From: Avidesulfovibrio sp964369685
GTDB lineage: Bacteria; Desulfobacterota; Desulfovibrionia; Desulfovibrionales; Desulfovibrionaceae
Reading direction: 5' to 3'
Assembly: GCA_964369685.1 (NCBI GenBank)
Contig: CAYJFB010000004.1
Location: 1 to 64,000, forward strand
DNA: 64,000 bases
A program made the translations under genes and the position numbers. Shown here piece after piece: positions 54,619 through 63,858 of the stretch (its first letter is position 1; each line of letters begins with the position of its first letter). Below the pieces are notes generated by a model. That model was not told the DNA's origin and did not search any database. It worked only from the letters and a program-made list of their open reading frames with translations.

Positions 54619-54990
54619 CTATACATGAGTTACGGCGTTGTGTGCATCGCGGAGGCTGTTGAGGCAATGCAACACCTCATTGAGGATAAAATGTTGTTCC
54701 GTAAAGAACACACTAAACACCAGTTTGTTGTCTTTGGTAAGTCCTGCGCGTGTGGGGAAAGGCAAGCCTCCTGCTGTGCCGCAGAGGCGCAGGGCTTTTT
54801 CTGCTTGTCCTTGGCGGTGTTGACTCAAAGGGCGTACAAGATTCAGCAAAACACCGTTATCGCGCCGTTCAAGAGAAATTAAATCGGTATCGCCCCAAGA
54901 AAGCGCAACCACACCCTTTTCATTAAATGAAAGACTCGGAAGCTCCAAAGAATTTGCAATTTCAGCAAGTGTTGTATCGACAAGAGACAT
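54619..54990 (-). CDS. Type III chaperone, SycN/CesT-like
   Basis: 123 aa, acidic, with the mixed alpha-beta text of class I type III chaperones: IANSLELPSLSFNEKGVVALSW, LISLERRDNGVLLNLVRPL, FSVFFTEQHFILNEVLHCLNSL. In Yersinia, SycN with YscB escorts YopN. The same order is seen here: sctW, this gene, sctX, sctY, sctV. It starts three nt after the sctW stop. Confidence 0.72.
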   Translation of the reverse strand: MSLVDTTLAEIANSLELPSLSFNEKGVVALSWGDTDLISLERRDNGVLLNLVRPLSQHRQGQAEKALRLCGTAGGLPFPTRAGLTKDNKLVFSVFFTEQHFILNEVLHCLNSLRDAHNAVTHV

Positions 54991-54993
54991 GCG

Positions 54994-56109
54994 TTATTCC
55001 TCCATCGCCATTTCTTCACGATCAACCGCGTCGTCCAACAGCTCTTGCATGGCGTTTAACAACATCTGACGGCTTTCGTTGGAAACGTAGAGTTTATGCG
55101 GTATACGACGTGTCAGTTCACGCACACCTTGTGTTAATTCGGCATCTTGCGCAGGGTTCTCTGAAAGAAGAAAACGCATTTCATTGGATACCTGTACTGA
55201 CACGATATGAGTCATATCTTTAAAACGTAAGAGCGGCTCGATCACTTCGCGTTCGGTAATGCTGTGTTTACCGTGATGATTGGCGATATTTTCAAGCAAT
55301 TTTGCGGTTTCTTTATAGATTGTGCCAAGAGATTCTACCATGTATAAACCGTCCAAAACCTCTTTGAGTGCGGCTTTGGGACTTGAAGGGGTCATGGCTG
55401 TCATGTCGTTTCCTAAGGCTTTTATCAGGTAATTAACCGCTTTTGGAAATTCATCGGAACCAAATTTTTCCAACATAGACTTAAACGTGTTCTCATAGTT
55501 TTCAAAGTCAATCACCATGTCGCGATAAAGAACACGCAATGAAGAAGACGGCAAACCCAATTCAGGTGCTTGAACACCCGCAATGTTATACCCTGCATTG
55601 ATCATTCGACCGCTTGTTGATTCCAATTCGCGTAAGGCTTCGCCAAGTGCCGAACGTAAACCCATTTTTTCGGACTCAGACAGGTTGAGCGTGTCAATAT
55701 TGGCTTGGGCATAGCTGAGTGCTGCGTGTTGGTTGGTTGGATCTTTAAAGCTTTGTCGTGTGAGTTGTAAAAGAGCACTGCCGCGCATATTTTTAAGAGC
55801 AGAAAGTTGTTTGAGGAGCTGATCGAGGTCTTCTTTATTAATATCGTCAACTTGCTCCACATAGAACATGATTTGTTCAATACTGCGGCTTTTATCCTTG
55901 CCTTCTTTACGTTCGGAAAGTTTACGTTCTACATTTTCGGAGGCCGAAAAAGACAACTCTTCGGCCGCATCCTGTACGAGCGAAAGCGCGTTTTGCTCGA
56001 CACGTACCGTTTCCCCTCTCAAGCGTCCTTCTGCTTGTGCAGGTGTTGCGCTTTCATGATTTTGCAGAAGGGTTTGTTGGCTGGTAAGACTTTCAATGCG
56101 TTGATCCAT
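54994..56109 (-). CDS. sctW: Type III gatekeeper SctW (YopN-TyeA fusion type)
   Basis: 371 aa, helical. The first 70 residues carry an export signal and chaperone-binding part; the central YopN/HrpJ/InvE domain includes SIEQIMFYVEQVDDINKEDLDQLLKQLSALKNMRG; the C-terminus resembles TyeA (RRIPHKLYVSNESRQMLLNAMQELLDDA). It blocks secretion of effectors until host contact and sets translocator order. Yersinia has two proteins, here one chain as in MxiC or SepL. It starts four nt after the sctU stop. Confidence 0.85.
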   Translation of the reverse strand: MDQRIESLTSQQTLLQNHESATPAQAEGRLRGETVRVEQNALSLVQDAAEELSFSASENVERKLSERKEGKDKSRSIEQIMFYVEQVDDINKEDLDQLLKQLSALKNMRGSALLQLTRQSFKDPTNQHAALSYAQANIDTLNLSESEKMGLRSALGEALRELESTSGRMINAGYNIAGVQAPELGLPSSSLRVLYRDMVIDFENYENTFKSMLEKFGSDEFPKAVNYLIKALGNDMTAMTPSSPKAALKEVLDGLYMVESLGTIYKETAKLLENIANHHGKHSITEREVIEPLLRFKDMTHIVSVQVSNEMRFLLSENPAQDAELTQGVRELTRRIPHKLYVSNESRQMLLNAMQELLDDAVDREEMAMEE

Positions 56110-56113
56110 CAGC

Positions 56114-57157
56114 TTATCTCCGATTTGTCAAATCTTGAACCCAACGCATGACTTCAGCCACAGGTTGTATCAGATCTGACGGAATATAGTTGTGTACGTC
56201 TCCTTGCTCTAGCAAATTTCGCGCCAAAGGAACGTTTTCCATAATGGGAATGCCTTCCTCTTCGGCTATTTCGCGCATTTTTTTGGCAATCGCGCCTTCA
56301 CCCATGGCGTTGATGACGGGCAGAGGCGTTTCTCCTTCCTTATAATATAAGGCCACAGCAATTCGGGTTGGGTTTGTCACAAGTACCGATGCCTTTCTGG
56401 TTTGTTGCATGGTGTCGTTCATCACCATTTCTTGATGCAACTGTTTGCGTTGTGACTTGATTAATGGATCGCCTTCCATTTCTTTGTATTCGCGTTTGAC
56501 TTCATCTTTGCTCATTTTCATTTCTTCGGTAAACATGTATTTTTGGATCATAAAGTCAACAGCCGCCACAGCGGCAAAAACCAACGTACACCAAAGAAAA
56601 ATGTCAAACATCACCAAGCTGAATACATCAAGAAAATATAACGGTGAACGCAATCCGGCTTTCAATAACGGATCAACATTTTCAAGCACAACCGAATAAA
56701 GAATCCATGTGAGTACAATCACTTTTAAAAGTGTTTTGACAAGTTCAACAAGGGCTTTTTTTGAAAACACTTTGTTAAACCATTGTTTTGGAGATAACTT
56801 ATCCAAACTGGGCATCGCGCCTTTAAGAGCAAGCAACACGCCGACTTGTGACGTATGTGCCACAATACCTGCCAACATGGCCACAGCAATAATAGGGCCG
56901 CTAATAAAAAGAAATGCGTCAAAGGAAGCGGTGCTGATTTCCAAAACTGCTTCAACAAACGGATCGTGCATTCGTTCTATGGTAAAGTTATACAGGGCAA
57001 ACAATTCTTCCATATTGCGCTCAAAGAGCATGATAAAAACAGCCATAACCGCAATAATACCCGCTGCGGAACCGACTTCCTGACTTTTGGCAACTTGTCC
57101 TTTTTCGCGCGCGTCACGCAGCTTTTTTGGGGTAGGGAGTTCTGTTTTTTCACTCAC
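56114..57157 (-). CDS. sctU: Type III export switch protein SctU (YscU)
   Basis: 347 aa. N-terminal SEKTELPTPKKLRDAREKGQVAKS, four membrane helices, and a cytoplasmic part with the self-cleavage site VTNPTRIAVALYY. In FlhB/YscU the site is NPTH; here His is replaced by Arg (CGA codon). Cleavage between Asn and Pro switches substrate class. It overlaps the end of sctT by four nt (ATGA). No flagellar neighbour supports FlhB. Confidence 0.92.
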   Translation of the reverse strand: MSEKTELPTPKKLRDAREKGQVAKSQEVGSAAGIIAVMAVFIMLFERNMEELFALYNFTIERMHDPFVEAVLEISTASFDAFLFISGPIIAVAMLAGIVAHTSQVGVLLALKGAMPSLDKLSPKQWFNKVFSKKALVELVKTLLKVIVLTWILYSVVLENVDPLLKAGLRSPLYFLDVFSLVMFDIFLWCTLVFAAVAAVDFMIQKYMFTEEMKMSKDEVKREYKEMEGDPLIKSQRKQLHQEMVMNDTMQQTRKASVLVTNPTRIAVALYYKEGETPLPVINAMGEGAIAKKMREIAEEEGIPIMENVPLARNLLEQGDVHNYIPSDLIQPVAEVMRWVQDLTNRR

Positions 57158-58091
57158 TGCAAGGTCTCCCTCAAGTTCAAAAACAAGATGTCCATGCCTT
57201 GAATCCCTTCTTGAAACACACCAAGCATGGTTGCGGCATAAATAACCAAAACCATTAACGCCACGGCACTCTTAATGGGCATCGCCAACACAAACACATT
57301 TAACTGTTGTGCAAAACGATTGACCATGCCCAAACCAAAATCGACAAGAAAACATAAAGCCATAATCGGTGCTGCCAACATCACCGCCAAACGTAAAACC
57401 ATATCGGCCTGTAAAAGCAATAGGTTCTGTATGGCTGTGCCCGTCAAGTTGGGAATGGGCGCAAAAATAGGCCAAATCGTGTACGTTTCCATCAACATGC
57501 CGATAAACGAAGCAAACGCACCGCTTGAAAAAAACAGCATGGCCGTAAATTGAAAAAACAACGAAGCAAACGGTGAAAGTTGATCTCCTGAAAGCGGATC
57601 TTGACCCATCGCCATACTGGCACCGCGTTGGTTGTCAATCAATGAACCCAAGTTTTGTGCTGTCCAAAAAAGAATTCCGAGGAAAAAACCAATCAACAAG
57701 CCAATGAAAAGTTCTTTAATAACCAAAGGCAACAACACCCAAGATATTTCTATTGTTTCCGGAGCTGTCATGCCGGCAATGGGAAAAAATAAAATAGCCA
57801 AGGTCATGGCAAACGCATTGAGTGTTTGCGGCGGAATGACCGTTGTACCGAAAATGGGTGCCGTCCTGAAGGCGGCAAGCGGTCTTANNNNNNNNNNNNN
57901 NNNNNNNNNNNNNNNNNNNNNNNNNNNNNNNNNNNNNNNNNNNNNNNNNNNNNNNNNNNNNNNNNNNNNNNNNNNNNNNNNNNNNNNGGAATGACCGTTG
58001 TACCGAAAATGGGTGCCGTCCTGAAGGCGGCAAGCGGTCTTACCAAACAAAACAGAAATAACAAAAGAGGTTTTGCCAATTCTTCAACCAT
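57154..58091 (-). CDS. sctT: Type III export apparatus protein SctT (YscT), frame broken by an assembly gap
   Basis: Six-helix SctT/YscT family: LVRPLAAFRTAPIFGTTVIPPQTL, then LIDNQRGASMAMGQDPLSGD, the family signature. The frame is interrupted at 57888-57987 by 100 N flanked by the same 55 bases on both sides. Removing one copy and the gap (155 nt) restores one continuous frame of about 260 aa. AGAGG lies before the ATG at 58091; the ATG at 58124 lacks a site. SctT forms the export gate with SctR and SctS, whose genes are not here. Confidence 0.88.
57833..58042. other. Assembly gap with identical 55-nt flanks
   Basis: 57833-57887 and 57988-58042 are the same 55 nt and flank exactly 100 N. 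This is the mark of two contigs that overlap by one k-mer but were joined by a fixed-size gap. It is not a biological repeat. Confidence 0.9.
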
Positions 58092-58173
58092 ATCAATACC
58101 TCTTTTTGGGGCAAGGTTTTTCATGAAAACATGGAAACACTGATTGCCCCATTATTGCGGCGCACAATGCTAC

Positions 58174-58893
58174 CTACATACCAAGATAGGCTTTACGCAC
58201 TTGCGGACTTTCAAGGAGTGTGGCGGCATTGTCTGTCATGGTGATACGCCCGTTTTCCATCACATAGCCGCGGTGTGCGATACGCAGGGCTTGGTGTGCG
58301 TTTTGTTCCACGAGAAAAACAGTCATGCCGCCTTCATTGACCTTTTTGATAATCTCAAAAATCTGACGAATGATGATGGGCGCAAGACCGAGAGAAGGTT
58401 CATCAAGAAGAAGAATGCGCGGACGTCCCATAAGCGCACGCGAGATAGCCAACATTTGTTGTTCTCCGCCTGAGAGTGTACCGCCTTGTTGTTTACGGCG
58501 TTCGGCGAGGATAGGAAAAAGACTGAAGACATAGTCAAGATCGTGTTTGATGGCGGTTTTGTCTTTGCGTAAAAAGGCACCCAAATCCAGATTTTCCTGT
58601 ACTGTCATATCGGGAAAAATCAAACGGCCTTCGGGAACTTGGCTCAAACCTTTGCTGACTATGCTGTGTGCCGAACAGTGTTGAATGGGTTCACCTTCAA
58701 GCAATACTTGTCCCGAGCGCGGCTTGAGTACACCACAGACGGTCATCAGTGTTGTGCTTTTGCCTGCTCCGTTGGCACCAATCAGCGTAACGATTTCCCC
58801 CTGTTGAATATTCAGACTGACGTTGCGCAAGGCCTGAATAGAGCCATAAAACGTATCAATATTCATCAGTTCAAGAAGGTTCGGCCTCAACAT
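58174..58893 (-). CDS. livF: Branched-chain amino-acid ABC ATPase LivF
   Basis: 239 aa: Walker A GANGAGKST, signature LSGGEQQ, Walker B ILLLDEPSLGLAP, as in LivF. Length is normal. ATG at 58893 overlaps the end of livG by 23 nt and has GGAG nine nt before it; the longer frame is not conserved. With LivG it powers uptake through LivH/LivM. Its stop lies about 80 nt before sctT, on the same strand. Confidence 0.95.
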   Translation of the reverse strand: MLRPNLLELMNIDTFYGSIQALRNVSLNIQQGEIVTLIGANGAGKSTTLMTVCGVLKPRSGQVLLEGEPIQHCSAHSIVSKGLSQVPEGRLIFPDMTVQENLDLGAFLRKDKTAIKHDLDYVFSLFPILAERRKQQGGTLSGGEQQMLAISRALMGRPRILLLDEPSLGLAPIIIRQIFEIIKKVNEGGMTVFLVEQNAHQALRIAHRGYVMENGRITMTDNAATLLESPQVRKAYLGM

Positions 58894-59689
58894 GATCGTC
58901 TTCTCCAAGATAAGCTTTAATGACTTTGGGGTTGCTACGGACAGTTTCCGGTGTGCCTTCTGCAATACATGTGCCATATTCCATCACATAAATGCGATCA
59001 GACATGGACATGACCATGCCCATATCGTGTTCAATCAGCAATACAGAAAGATGGTGTTCTTCGCGTAACGCACAGACCAAATTTTCAAGTTCTTTGGTTT
59101 CAAAAGGGTTCATTCCCGCAGCCGGTTCGTCAAGCAACAAGAGCTGCGGTTCTGTCGCCAAGGCACGAGCTATTTCAAGACGGCGTTGGGCGCCGTAGGG
59201 CAAGTTTTTGGCTTTGGCGTTGTAGGCGTGTTGCAGTTTTACAGTATCAAGGAGCGCGTAGGCACGGTCGATAGAGTCTTGTTCTTCGGCACGGGTTTTT
59301 CTGTCACGTAGGAGCGCACCGAGGATGCCCGCATGAGTGCGGCAATGGCGCCCGATCATGACGTTTTCGAGCACTGTCATTTCAGGGAACAATCTGATGT
59401 TTTGAAAGGTTCGTGCCATGCCCAAGGCGGTGACGGCGTGTGTCTTTTTACCATTGAGTCGGGTTTTGATACCTTTTTGTGAGTGTAGATAGATGTCACC
59501 TTGGCTTGGCGCATAGATGCCTGTCACACAATTAAAAAAGGTTGTTTTTCCTGCACCGTTTGGCCCGATTAAGGCTACGATTTCGCCTTGATAGACCGTT
59601 AGATCAACAGCGTTTACCGCGCGGAGTCCTCCAAAGAAACGGGAAAGCTGACACACTTCAAGCACAGGTTGTAAACGAGGACTGTTCAT
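58871..59689 (-). CDS. livG: Branched-chain amino-acid ABC ATPase LivG
   Basis: 272 aa with GPNGAGKTT, the LivG-type insertion, LPYGAQRRLEIARAL in the signature region, and LLLDEPAAGMNP. It is the larger ATPase of the pair. The ATG overlaps the livM stop by four nt. Part of livHMGF. Confidence 0.95.
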   Translation of the reverse strand: MNSPRLQPVLEVCQLSRFFGGLRAVNAVDLTVYQGEIVALIGPNGAGKTTFFNCVTGIYAPSQGDIYLHSQKGIKTRLNGKKTHAVTALGMARTFQNIRLFPEMTVLENVMIGRHCRTHAGILGALLRDRKTRAEEQDSIDRAYALLDTVKLQHAYNAKAKNLPYGAQRRLEIARALATEPQLLLLDEPAAGMNPFETKELENLVCALREEHHLSVLLIEHDMGMVMSMSDRIYVMEYGTCIAEGTPETVRSNPKVIKAYLGEDDHVEAEPS

Positions 59690-60918
59690 TCTGCCCCCTC
59701 TTTCAGTGAAGGTTGTTCCGGGTGTAACGCCGAAATGCGATAGCGACGTTTTTCTCCGGTAACCAATCCTTGCGGACGAAAAATCATCATTAATACCATG
59801 ATTGCACCGAAAATCAACATGCGGTATTCCGAAAAAGCGCGAAGATATTCAGGCACCAAAATCAACACCGCCGCAGCAATAACAACACCTGTGATTGAGC
59901 CCATACCTCCAAGCACAACCATCGATAAAATCATTGCCGAATCCATGAAGGTAAAACTCGCAGGGTTGATATAGGTGGTTTTTGCGGCAAAAAGTACACC
60001 TGCAAAGCCGGCCCAGCAAGAACACAACATAAATGCCGACAGTTTGAGTTTTGTCGTATTGACCCCCATGGCTTCACAGGCGATTTCATCTTCGCGCAAC
60101 GCTTGCAAAGCCAAACCCACACGAGAATGCTTTAAACGTGAAATGACAAGAATGGTCACAATGACCGCAATCAATACGAGATAATACATATATATGGTTG
60201 TGCCCGTCAGTTCCATTTCAAGGCCAAACAAGTCCGGACGCGGAATGTTTGAAATACCGCGCGGTCCGCCTGTGATGTCTGCAAAATTTTGCAAAACTAA
60301 GCGCACAATTTCGCCGAAACCCAATGTGACAATGGCAAGATAGTCGCCGCGCAAACCCAGTACGGGCAAACCAAGCAACAATCCCGCAAGAATGGCCGCA
60401 CAACCGCCGAGCGGTAAGGCCAACCAAAAACCGATACCAAAAAATTGATATAAAATACCGTACGTGTATGCCCCGACAGCATAAAATGCCGCATATCCCA
60501 AAACAAGCTGTCCCGTCAGACCGACAATGATGTTCAAACCCAATGCCAAAATGATATACAACATGGCAGAAATCATGATGTTGGTTTGATAGATGGAACT
60601 GAGCCACGGCATAAACACCAAAACAACAAGCAATCCTGCCAGTGAGGTGTATTGTGTCTTTTTTTCTTGAAAAAGTTGTGTGAGCGGTCGAGTGATCACC
60701 GAAGGCCATTTGACAAGCGGCACACCTCTGGCTTTACGATCAAAGCTCCAATGCCATAAAAGTGCCAAAAGAAAAGTGGCCACACCAATCCCAAACACAT
60801 ATTCATAACGCCAATGAATGGTTTTTAGGGCATAATTGATTTTTATTCCCATCAACGGAAAACACAGAACCATGAACCACAGTGCAACCAATAAGGCTCT
60901 TAAAACACGTTTTTGCAT
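59686..60918 (-). CDS. livM: Branched-chain amino-acid permease LivM
   Basis: 410 aa, about ten helices. The family text GLNIIVGLTGQLVLGYAAFYAVGAYTYG and RGDYLAIVTLGFGEIVRLVLQN is clear. The N-terminal 100 residues are an extension seen in proteobacterial LivM. It forms the channel with LivH. It starts five nt after the livH stop. Confidence 0.95.
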   Translation of the reverse strand: MQKRVLRALLVALWFMVLCFPLMGIKINYALKTIHWRYEYVFGIGVATFLLALLWHWSFDRKARGVPLVKWPSVITRPLTQLFQEKKTQYTSLAGLLVVLVFMPWLSSIYQTNIMISAMLYIILALGLNIIVGLTGQLVLGYAAFYAVGAYTYGILYQFFGIGFWLALPLGGCAAILAGLLLGLPVLGLRGDYLAIVTLGFGEIVRLVLQNFADITGGPRGISNIPRPDLFGLEMELTGTTIYMYYLVLIAVIVTILVISRLKHSRVGLALQALREDEIACEAMGVNTTKLKLSAFMLCSCWAGFAGVLFAAKTTYINPASFTFMDSAMILSMVVLGGMGSITGVVIAAAVLILVPEYLRAFSEYRMLIFGAIMVLMMIFRPQGLVTGEKRRYRISALHPEQPSLKEGAE

Positions 60919-60923
60919 ACCGT

Positions 60924-61838
60924 TTACACCTTCTGGACTTTGGCTTTGCCCAGAATGCCGTCCGGACGGAAAATTAAAATGACCACCAAAATGGCAAAGG
61001 CAAGCATGTCTTCATAATTTCCTGCGAGATAGCCTGTGGTAAAGCTTTCACACAAACCAAGTACCAAGCCGCCGACCATGGCTCCGGGGATTGATCCGAT
61101 GCCGCCAAGCACGGCCGCGGTAAAGGCTTTGAGCCCTGCCAAAAAACCGATGGCAAAATTCACTTGTCCCATGTGTGACGCGATGAGCACTCCACCCACA
61201 GCCGCCAAAGCCGAACCGATAATAAAGGTCAATGAGATCACTTTGTCGGCGTCGATACCGAGTAACAGCGCCATCGTACGGTTTTGTGCGGTGGCGCGCA
61301 TGGCTTTGCCCATGCGCGAGCAACGAATAAATACTGTCAATGCGATCATAGCCACCGTGCTGACACAAAGGATTAAAAAATCACTGGGACCCATAATGTA
61401 TCCGACATATGCCAAAAAGGGCATGTCCGGAATCAGTTGTGGGAAAGGCAAAAAATCTGATGTTTGCACTAAAAGTACATAGTTTTGTAAAAAAATGGAC
61501 ATCCCGATGGCAGAAATCAGCGGTGAAAGTCTCGGTGCGCCGCGTAACGGTTTGTAAGCCACTTTTTCTACAGTAAAACTGTAGGCCGAAGCCCATAAAA
61601 TGGCAACAAGTGCGGCAATGATCAAAATCGCTCCCGCAGGAAAACCGTACATGCCAAGAATAGTGGCAACAAGCAGTGCGGTAAAGGCCGCGATCATATA
61701 AATTTCACCGTGTGCAAAGTTGATCAATTCAATGATCCCATAAACCAAGGTGTATCCAAGGGCAATAAGCGCATAAATGCTGCCTCTGGTTAAACCGCCA
61801 AAAAACAGTTCAAGAAAATAGATTAATTCATCCAGCAT
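60924..61838 (-). CDS. livH: Branched-chain amino-acid permease LivH
   Basis: 304 aa, eight helices, with GSIYALIALGYTLVYGIIELINFAHGEIYM and ISAIGMSIFLQNYVLL, the LivH pattern. It is the first gene of the livHMGF run, and the binding-protein gene is upstream with its own gap of 186 nt. Confidence 0.95.
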   Translation of the reverse strand: MLDELIYFLELFFGGLTRGSIYALIALGYTLVYGIIELINFAHGEIYMIAAFTALLVATILGMYGFPAGAILIIAALVAILWASAYSFTVEKVAYKPLRGAPRLSPLISAIGMSIFLQNYVLLVQTSDFLPFPQLIPDMPFLAYVGYIMGPSDFLILCVSTVAMIALTVFIRCSRMGKAMRATAQNRTMALLLGIDADKVISLTFIIGSALAAVGGVLIASHMGQVNFAIGFLAGLKAFTAAVLGGIGSIPGAMVGGLVLGLCESFTTGYLAGNYEDMLAFAILVVILIFRPDGILGKAKVQKV

Positions 61839-62024
61839 AATGAGTTCCGCCTGAAAGGGCTTTGAGCTGTGCTATAAAAATTTCTATAAACAACATTTCA
61901 AGAGTGCATGTCATCATAATGAGAGTGACGGAACACCATGTCGCGAAACGACAACAGCAATACGTTTTTGCATTACGACATGATGTTCCTACGATGCAAT
62001 AAAGCAAGAACTATTCCACACGTA

Positions 62025-63161
62025 CTATTCAAGCATCATTCTGCTGTCTGTCAGTTCAACGAATGCTCCGTTTTGCACTTGATACATGGAGAGGCCAATG
62101 CCTGTGGCATCGCCTTGTTGATTGAAAAGCATAGGACCTAAGGGCGTATCGACGGCTTTGGTTCTCAGGGCTTCAAGAATTTTATCGCTGTCTTCGGCGG
62201 TGCCTGCTTGTTCGATGGCATTCAGTAACGCTTGAGTTGCTGCATAGGCGTTATAGAAGAACGCCCCCGGTTCATTGCCGAACTTGTCAAGGTGTTGCTG
62301 GCGAGCTTTTGCATAGAGCGATAATTTGCTGGTGTCTTGGGGTTGCGAGGCATACATGCCTTCGGCACTGGTGCCTGCCATGGCGATCATGGAAGGATCT
62401 TTCAGCCCGTCAGGGCCTAAGAGGGGAATGCTTATGCGGTCACGACGCACTTGTTGAATCAGCTTTGAAGCGGTGGGGTGATACCCGCCAAAAACCAACA
62501 TGTCTGCTCCCGTACGGCGCAGTTTACGGACGGACGCCGAAAAATCCACGGCATCGGGATTCAGCGCTTCAAACAGCACCACTTCGACTTTGCCGTCTTT
62601 TTCAAGAAACATTTTCACAGTTTCGGCATATCCTTTACCATAGTCGGCGTTGTCGTGCAGGATGGCGACTTTCTTTTTACCGAGATCTCCGATGAATTTG
62701 GCTGCAAATTGTCCTTGAGCTTGGTCATTGGCGATGGTGCGTAAAAAATAAGGGTTTTCGCCGCTCAGGGTCAGAGGTGGTGTTGTTGCCGAAGGCGAGA
62801 TGATGATTTTTTTAGCGTCTGTATAAATGGGCAGTGCGGCTTTCGTCGCGCCTGAACAGATGTGCCCCATGAGGACGTCCACACCGTCAGAAAGCAATTT
62901 TGTTGCGACATTTGTTGCCAATTCAGGTTTACATTGTTCGTCTTCAGCAAGGATTTCAATTTGTTTTCCCAAAACACCGCCTTTGGCGTTGTATTCATCC
63001 ACAACAAGCTGAGCGGCATTGAGGCTCGGAAGACCGTAAGAGGCCAAATCGCCGGAATGTGCTCCGGGAACACCCAATTTAATGGTGTCGGCAGCCCAAA
63101 CAGGACTGACCAACAACGCCGAAACAGCCAAAGGAGCAAAGACATTCCACAATGATTTCAT
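62025..63161 (-). CDS. livK: Branched-chain amino-acid binding protein LivK/LivJ
   Basis: 378 aa. Signal peptide with cleavage after VWA (about 23), then the type I periplasmic-binding fold (DTIKLGVPGAHSGDLASYGLPSLNAAQL, ILHDNADYGKGYAE). It brings Leu/Ile/Val or related ligands to LivHM. GGAG precedes the ATG. The longer distance to livH suits its need for higher expression. Confidence 0.93.
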   Translation of the reverse strand: MKSLWNVFAPLAVSALLVSPVWAADTIKLGVPGAHSGDLASYGLPSLNAAQLVVDEYNAKGGVLGKQIEILAEDEQCKPELATNVATKLLSDGVDVLMGHICSGATKAALPIYTDAKKIIISPSATTPPLTLSGENPYFLRTIANDQAQGQFAAKFIGDLGKKKVAILHDNADYGKGYAETVKMFLEKDGKVEVVLFEALNPDAVDFSASVRKLRRTGADMLVFGGYHPTASKLIQQVRRDRISIPLLGPDGLKDPSMIAMAGTSAEGMYASQPQDTSKLSLYAKARQQHLDKFGNEPGAFFYNAYAATQALLNAIEQAGTAEDSDKILEALRTKAVDTPLGPMLFNQQGDATGIGLSMYQVQNGAFVELTDSRMMLE

Positions 63162-63858
63162 AAAAATCTCCGTTAGAAAAAGAAGAGGTGAAAGAAGAAC
63201 TGTAAGATTGTCTGTATGCGTTTCACAAGAAAAGACAAGCCATCATTATGCTTTTGTATTTTGAACAACGCAGAACAAAAGGCACTCAGGCTAACAGTAT
63301 GTACAAGATGTACGCAGAACTTGTAGAAAGACATCAGGCATATTGTCAACATTGATAACAAAAAAAAACAAGATCATGCCACAATGTTTAACACATCAAG
63401 ATGATATAAAGGTTTTAAAATACATGCCCAATAATCATCTTTCTGTCAAATAGCTCTTCATTATACATGATGCCTGATGAGGTTGGAGAGGTGTTGGATA
63501 TGGAGATTGTGCTTTTTTTCTGTTTTTAATCGTACAGAAAACTTGAACGAGACAAAAAAAGAGAGATACTATTTGAAAATATTGTATTTTTTTATATAAA
63601 TATGTATAAAAATATTTTTGTGTTATAAAATAAACATATTTTTCATGTGAAATAGATAACGTGAATAGAAAAAACGAAATTAGCTAAAATGATTTTGTTT
63701 TTCATTTGTCCTGCTTTTATGAAAACTTTTTTGATTGACATATTTTTTCTGTTTGTGATAAAAAAAATAAAGTATGCCTGACTGTGTGGATTTGTATTCA
63801 GATGTAGCATAAATATACGAGAAAAACAGCAGGCTGTATGCTATTTTTTGGAGGGGTT
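63162..63858. other. Gene-free region before the last gene
   Basis: About 700 AT-rich bases between divergent genes livK and the transporter at 63859. No frame or RNA is recognised. A possible promoter lies at 63735-63763. Confidence 0.4.
63735..63763 (+). promoter_or_regulatory. Possible sigma-70 promoter of the last gene
   Basis: TTGACA (63735-63740), 17-nt spacer, then ATAAAA (63758-63763) as a weak -10 box, about 95 nt before the ATG. The -35 match is perfect; the -10 is poor. Confidence 0.35.

Noticed and set aside
57154..58050. 298-aa sctT reading that begins in the wrong frame beyond the gap
   Set aside because: The first 21 residues come from a frameshift created by the duplicated 55 nt and the gap.
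50984..58091. Flagellar flhA, flhB, fliR assignment
   Set aside because: Neighbours sctW, SycN-like chaperone, sctX and sctY, and the SctV C-terminus, indicate a non-flagellar injectisome.
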